From NCBI GenBank assembly GCA_902462035.1, contig CABQAC010000077.1, forward strand, positions 1 to 8,675: 8,675 bases of DNA, in the 5' to 3' direction. This document shows positions 4,850 to 8,675 of this stretch, in pieces; the stretch's first letter is position 1, and each line of letters begins with the position of its first letter. Below the pieces are notes generated by a model, which did not search any database, was not told where the DNA came from, and saw nothing but the letters and a program-made list of their open reading frames with translations. A program made the position numbers and the translations under genes. Source of the stretch: an uncultured Eubacteriales bacterium (GTDB lineage Bacteria; Bacillota; Clostridia; Oscillospirales; Acutalibacteraceae).

Positions 4850-5950
4850 ATGAAGTTGAAAATATTTGATCGAAAACTGGTGCTGGCTGACGGTTCCGAA
4901 TATTATGGCTACGGCTTTGGCGGAAGCGATACGCGGGTCTGCGAAATCGTGTTCAACACATCGCTAGTCGGTTACCAGGAAATCATCTCCGATCCTTCTT
5001 ACGCGGGCCAGATGATCGTGATGACCTATCCTTTGATCGGAAATTACGGCATCGCGGACGACGACTTTGAAAGCAAGCTGTTAGCCTGCGGCGGCCTGGT
5101 CGTGCGGGATTACAACGATTCCCCTTCCAACTTCCGGTACACCAAAACGCTGGCCGAACTGCTTGCGGAAAACCGTATTCCCGGCATATCTGGTGTGGAT
5201 ACCCGGGCCCTGACCAAGCATATCCGTAATCAGGGCGTGCAGAAAGCCGTCCTTGTCCCGGCGGATATGGAGGCCGAAACGGCGCGCCGGCGAATCTCCG
5301 CGGCGCCGCTGAACCGACAGGCTGTCCCCACCGTCAGCTGCAAAAAAAGATGGTACGCGCGCACCGCTAACCATATCTTTAATGTGGTCGCCATCGATTA
5401 CGGCATGAAATACGGGATTATCCGAAGCCTGAATCGATACGGGTGTAACGTTACCATTGTGCCTTATGACACCGCGGCAGAAGAAATCGAGTTTATGAAA
5501 CCCGACGGCGTTTTTCTCTCTAACGGGCCCGGGGACCCCCAGGATGTGCCCGGAGCCGTGGAAACCATTCGAAAATTAATCGGCCGATACCCCATCTTTG
5601 GCATTTGCCTTGGCCACCAGCTGCTCTCTCTCGCCTACGGCGCGGGGACCTATAAGCTAAAATTCGGGCACCGCGGCGGAAATCATCCGGTCAAAAACCT
5701 GCTTACCGGCAAGGTCGAAATCACTTCTCAAAACCATGGTTACACGGTAGATTTAGATACCGTGGCCCGGACCCCGCTGGAGGTGACCCATATCAATTTG
5801 CTGGACCATACCGTGGAAGGGGTCCGCTGCGCAGCGGACAAAGCCTTCAGCGTACAGTACCATCCGGAAAGCTGCCCCGGCCCGCAGGACAGCAAATACC
5901 TGTTTGAACAGTTTCTATCGTTTATGGGGGAGGTCAAAGTCCATGCCTAA
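4850..5950 (+). CDS. carA: Carbamoyl-phosphate synthase small (glutaminase) subunit
   Basis: This subunit hydrolyses glutamine and passes ammonia to CarB for carbamoyl phosphate, the precursor of pyrimidines and arginine. The product has 366 residues, normal for the family. The start at 4850 has AAGGA 7 bases upstream and gives the usual MKL beginning. A 60-codon longer in-frame version would overlap the ANTAR gene and the terminator and is rejected. The N-terminal domain (1-135) carries EIVFNTSLVGYQEIISDPSY and the MTYPLIGNYG motif. The class I amidotransferase domain (about 177-360) has SNGPGDP, the nucleophile C253 in FGICLGHQ, and H338/E340 in QYHPES, so the catalytic triad is complete. 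The end overlaps the carB start by 8 bases (ATGCCTAA), implying translational coupling and equal subunit supply. Its source of glutamine may be the synthetase encoded just upstream. Confidence 0.97.
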   Translation: MKLKIFDRKLVLADGSEYYGYGFGGSDTRVCEIVFNTSLVGYQEIISDPSYAGQMIVMTYPLIGNYGIADDDFESKLLACGGLVVRDYNDSPSNFRYTKTLAELLAENRIPGISGVDTRALTKHIRNQGVQKAVLVPADMEAETARRRISAAPLNRQAVPTVSCKKRWYARTANHIFNVVAIDYGMKYGIIRSLNRYGCNVTIVPYDTAAEEIEFMKPDGVFLSNGPGDPQDVPGAVETIRKLIGRYPIFGICLGHQLLSLAYGAGTYKLKFGHRGGNHPVKNLLTGKVEITSQNHGYTVDLDTVARTPLEVTHINLLDHTVEGVRCAADKAFSVQYHPESCPGPQDSKYLFEQFLSFMGEVKVHA

Positions 5951-8675
5951 AAGAACCGATATCCATAAGATTATGGTCATAGGCTCCGGGCCCATCGTCA
6001 TCGGCCAGGCGGCGGAGTTTGACTACGCGGGGACCCAGGCGTGCCTGGCGCTGAAGGAGGAGGGGTACGAAGTCGTACTGGTCAATTCGAACCCGGCGAC
6101 CATCATGACAGATACCACCATTGCCGACAAGGTCTACATGGAACCGCTTCATTTGGAATACCTGGCCAGGATCTGCCGGTATGAAAGGCCAGACGCCATC
6201 GTGCCGGGGCTGGGCGGCCAAACGGGGCTGAACCTGGCAATGCAGCTGGCCAAAAAGGGTGTATTGGCCGAATGCTCCATCGAACTGCTCGGCTCGGACG
6301 CGGAAAGCATTGAAAAGGCCGAAGCGCGGGACCGGTTTAAAGCCCTTTGCCAGGAAATCGGCGAACCGGTCATCCCGTCCGAAATCACCTTCAGCGTGGA
6401 AGAAGCGGCCGCGGCGGCACGGCGTATCGGTTATCCGGTCATTTTACGGCCCGCGTTTACCCTGGGCGGAACCGGGGGCGGATTTGCCAACGACGAAACC
6501 GCGCTGCGCGAACTGATGAAACATGCGCTCGCGCTTTCTCCTGTCCACCAGGTGCTGATCGAAAAAAGCGTAAAGGGCTATAAAGAAATCGAATATGAGG
6601 TCATCCGCGACGCCAACGATACCGCGATTGCCGTTTGCAATATGGAAAATCTGGACCCCGTCGGTATCCACACCGGGGATTCCATCGTGGTGGCGCCCAG
6701 CCAAACGCTTACCAACAAAGAATACCACATGCTGCGCGACAGCGCGCTGAAAATTATCCGCGCCCTGCAGATTAAGGGGGGCTGCAACGTCCAGTTCGCG
6801 CTGGATCCCCAGTCGTTCCAATACTATGTCATCGAGGTAAATCCCCGCGTCTCCCGTTCTTCCGCGCTGGCATCCAAAGCCACCGGATACCCCATTGCGC
6901 GGGTTTCTGCCAAAATTGCCGTGGGCATGAACCTGGACGAAATACCCCTGGTCAACACGCCGGCGTGTTTTGAGCCTGCGCTCGATTACATCGTCACAAA
7001 AATTCCCCGGTTTCCATTCGACAAGTTTACCGCTTGTTCCAACCAGCTTTCCACCCAAATGAAAGCGACCGGCGAGGTAATGGGCATCGGGCGGACTTTT
7101 GAGGAAAGTTTACTAAAAGCCGTCCAGTCGCTCGAAACCGGCGTCTGTCATATCCACATGCCGAAGTTCGACCGCAGCCGGATGTCCATCGACGAACTGC
7201 TGCAGTACGTGGCGGAAGGCTCGGACGACCGGTTATACGCCATCGCGCAGCTGATGTGGCTGGGCGTGGACCATTCCCGAATTTGCGATATTTCAAAAAT
7301 CGATATGTTTTTCCTGGATAAAATTAAAAACATTGTGGATTTTGAAAAGGAAGCGGCAAGCTCTGTCGGAATGGTCTCGGTACTCCGCCAGGCAAAAAAA
7401 ATGGGCATTTCGGACAAATACCTTGCCCAGCTGTGGAATTGGAGCGAGGACAGCGTTTACCAGCTTCGGTTGGAGCACGAAGTATTTCCGGTTTACAAAA
7501 TGATCGATACCTGCGCGGGCGAATTTGAAAGCTATGTCCCCTATTTTTACAGTACCTACGAAACCGAGAACGAGTCCCTTGTCTCCGACCGTCAAAAAAT
7601 TATCGTGCTCGGTTCCGGTCCCATCCGCATCGGGCAGGGCGTGGAGTTTGATTATTCCACGGTCCACGCGCTGCACACCATCCGCGACGCGGGATATGAG
7701 GCGATCGTCATCAACAACAATCCGGAAACCGTTTCGACCGACTATACGACGGCGGATAAGCTCTATTTTGAACCGCTGACCATCGAAAGCGTGATGAACG
7801 TGGTAAACCACGAGCATCCGCTGGGCGTCATCGTTTCGCTGGGCGGGCAAACCGCCGTCAACCTGGCGGACGCTTTGCAGCGCCGGGGCGTTCCGATCAT
7901 CGGCACCGGGTGCAGCGCCATCGAAAAAGCGGAAAACCGGGATTCCTTCGAAACCGTTGTCAACAGCCTGCGTATCCCCCATCCCGCCGGCACGGCTGTC
8001 ACGGCCATCGCGGACGGTATCAAGGCCGCCGAACAACTCGGGTATCCGGTATTGGTCCGCCCCAGTTTTGTGCTGGGAGGCAGGGCGATGGAAATTGTGG
8101 CCAACGAAACAATGCTGCAGCGTTATTTAAAAACCGCGGTTGAAGTGGATGTGGACAAGCCGGTTTTGGTGGATAAATACGTAACCGGCAAAGAGGTGGA
8201 GGTCGACGCCATCTGCGACGGAAAGCAGGTGTTTGTGCCTGGCATCATGGAACTGGTGGAACGTACCGGCGTGCATTCGGGCGACAGTATCAGCGTCTAT
8301 CCCCCCTTCAGCCTTTCGGAAAAGGTTAAAGAGGACATTTTAGACTATACGGAAAAACTGGGGCTTGGCATTGGGATTGTGGGGCTGTTCAACATCCAGT
8401 TCATCGTCGATCGGCAGGACCACGTTTATGTTATCGAGGTCAATCCCAGGGCATCCCGCAGCGTGCCCTTTCTGTCAAAATCCACAGGGTTCAATCTGGT
8501 GCAAATCGCGGTCAAGGCGATGCTCGGCCAAACCTTGGAACAGCAGGGCATCCTCTGCCACGCGCAATACGCCAGTGACCGGTGGTATGTAAAAGCGCCC
8601 GCTTTCTCCTTTTCGAAGCTGGACGGAATGGACACGTACTTATCCCCCGAAATGAAATCGACCGGCGAGGCCATT
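5943..8675 (+). CDS. carB: Carbamoyl-phosphate synthase large subunit, 3' end outside window
   Basis: This subunit uses two ATP to make carbamoyl phosphate from bicarbonate and ammonia delivered by CarA. The frame is open for 911 codons to the window edge; full-length homologues have about 1060-1075. GGGGGAGG precedes the ATG, which overlaps the carA stop. The two homologous halves are obvious: GSGPIVIGQAAEFDYAGTQA at residues 14-33 and GSGPIRIGQGVEFDYS from 557. Each is followed by an ATP-grasp domain (about 125-335 and 670-865) carrying RPAFTLGGTGGG and IEVNPRVSRSSALASKATGY in the first, and RPSFVLGGRAM and IEVNPRASRSVPFLSKSTGF in the second. Residues about 400-550 are the oligomerisation domain. 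The sequence stops at MKSTGEAI, just before the C-terminal allosteric (MGS-like) domain, so nucleotide or ornithine regulation cannot be judged. No frameshift or missing motif was seen in the visible part. Confidence 0.98.
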   Translation, partial: MPKRTDIHKIMVIGSGPIVIGQAAEFDYAGTQACLALKEEGYEVVLVNSNPATIMTDTTIADKVYMEPLHLEYLARICRYERPDAIVPGLGGQTGLNLAMQLAKKGVLAECSIELLGSDAESIEKAEARDRFKALCQEIGEPVIPSEITFSVEEAAAAARRIGYPVILRPAFTLGGTGGGFANDETALRELMKHALALSPVHQVLIEKSVKGYKEIEYEVIRDANDTAIAVCNMENLDPVGIHTGDSIVVAPSQTLTNKEYHMLRDSALKIIRALQIKGGCNVQFALDPQSFQYYVIEVNPRVSRSSALASKATGYPIARVSAKIAVGMNLDEIPLVNTPACFEPALDYIVTKIPRFPFDKFTACSNQLSTQMKATGEVMGIGRTFEESLLKAVQSLETGVCHIHMPKFDRSRMSIDELLQYVAEGSDDRLYAIAQLMWLGVDHSRICDISKIDMFFLDKIKNIVDFEKEAASSVGMVSVLRQAKKMGISDKYLAQLWNWSEDSVYQLRLEHEVFPVYKMIDTCAGEFESYVPYFYSTYETENESLVSDRQKIIVLGSGPIRIGQGVEFDYSTVHALHTIRDAGYEAIVINNNPETVSTDYTTADKLYFEPLTIESVMNVVNHEHPLGVIVSLGGQTAVNLADALQRRGVPIIGTGCSAIEKAENRDSFETVVNSLRIPHPAGTAVTAIADGIKAAEQLGYPVLVRPSFVLGGRAMEIVANETMLQRYLKTAVEVDVDKPVLVDKYVTGKEVEVDAICDGKQVFVPGIMELVERTGVHSGDSISVYPPFSLSEKVKEDILDYTEKLGLGIGIVGLFNIQFIVDRQDHVYVIEVNPRASRSVPFLSKSTGFNLVQIAVKAMLGQTLEQQGILCHAQYASDRWYVKAPAFSFSKLDGMDTYLSPEMKSTGEAI

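Noticed and set aside
5822..5837. 16-base palindrome TCCGCTGCGCAGCGGA
   Set aside because: It lies within conserved CarA coding sequence and has no positional reason to be a regulatory site; likely chance.
6444..8104. Long minus-strand open frames over carB
   Set aside because: They are antisense to clear, continuous carbamoyl-phosphate synthase motifs and reflect codon bias of the real gene.

Overview
The window looks like a chromosomal segment from a moderately GC-rich, anaerobic, probably spore-forming Firmicute of the class Clostridia, most likely in or near the Oscillospiraceae/Ruminococcaceae. The reasons are strong AGGAGG-type ribosome binding sites, a glutamine synthetase followed directly by an ANTAR-domain RNA-binding regulator, a DUF4474-type protein, and cysteine-rich proteins of the kind found on clostridial spores. 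This placement comes from recalled family patterns, not from a database search. I see no mobile element, CRISPR array, tRNA or rRNA.

Region 1 (1-1206): the minus-strand gene at the left edge encodes a membrane-anchored DUF4474-like protein and runs off the window. It is divergent from everything else, and a 290-base intergenic region separates it from the next gene. Region 2 (1207-2586): two plus-strand genes form an unusual pair. A small 101-residue helical protein is followed by a 336-residue protein with 26 cysteines. The C-terminal domain of the second protein is a paralogue of the first. A perfect 13-bp hairpin resembling a leaky terminator lies between them.

Region 3 (2587-4724): after a spacer that ends in a near-consensus sigma-A promoter, a short type I glutamine synthetase (glnA family) and an ANTAR regulator with a degenerate receiver domain are encoded together. 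The synthetase keeps its metal-binding and substrate-binding residues but appears to have lysine at the position of the catalytic flap glutamate, and it is short at the C terminus. Small hairpins lie in the glnA leader and between glnA and the ANTAR gene. One of them can be folded with an A-n-n-G-n-n hexaloop like those bound by ANTAR proteins.

Region 4 (4721-8675): a terminator-like hairpin ends the glnA-ANTAR unit. It is followed by carA and carB, which overlap by 8 bases. They encode the glutaminase and synthetase subunits of carbamoyl-phosphate synthase. carB is cut by the window edge after 911 codons. Regions 3 and 4 together form a nitrogen-assimilation neighbourhood: glutamine synthesis, an RNA-binding nitrogen-type regulator, and the glutamine-consuming step that feeds pyrimidine and arginine synthesis.
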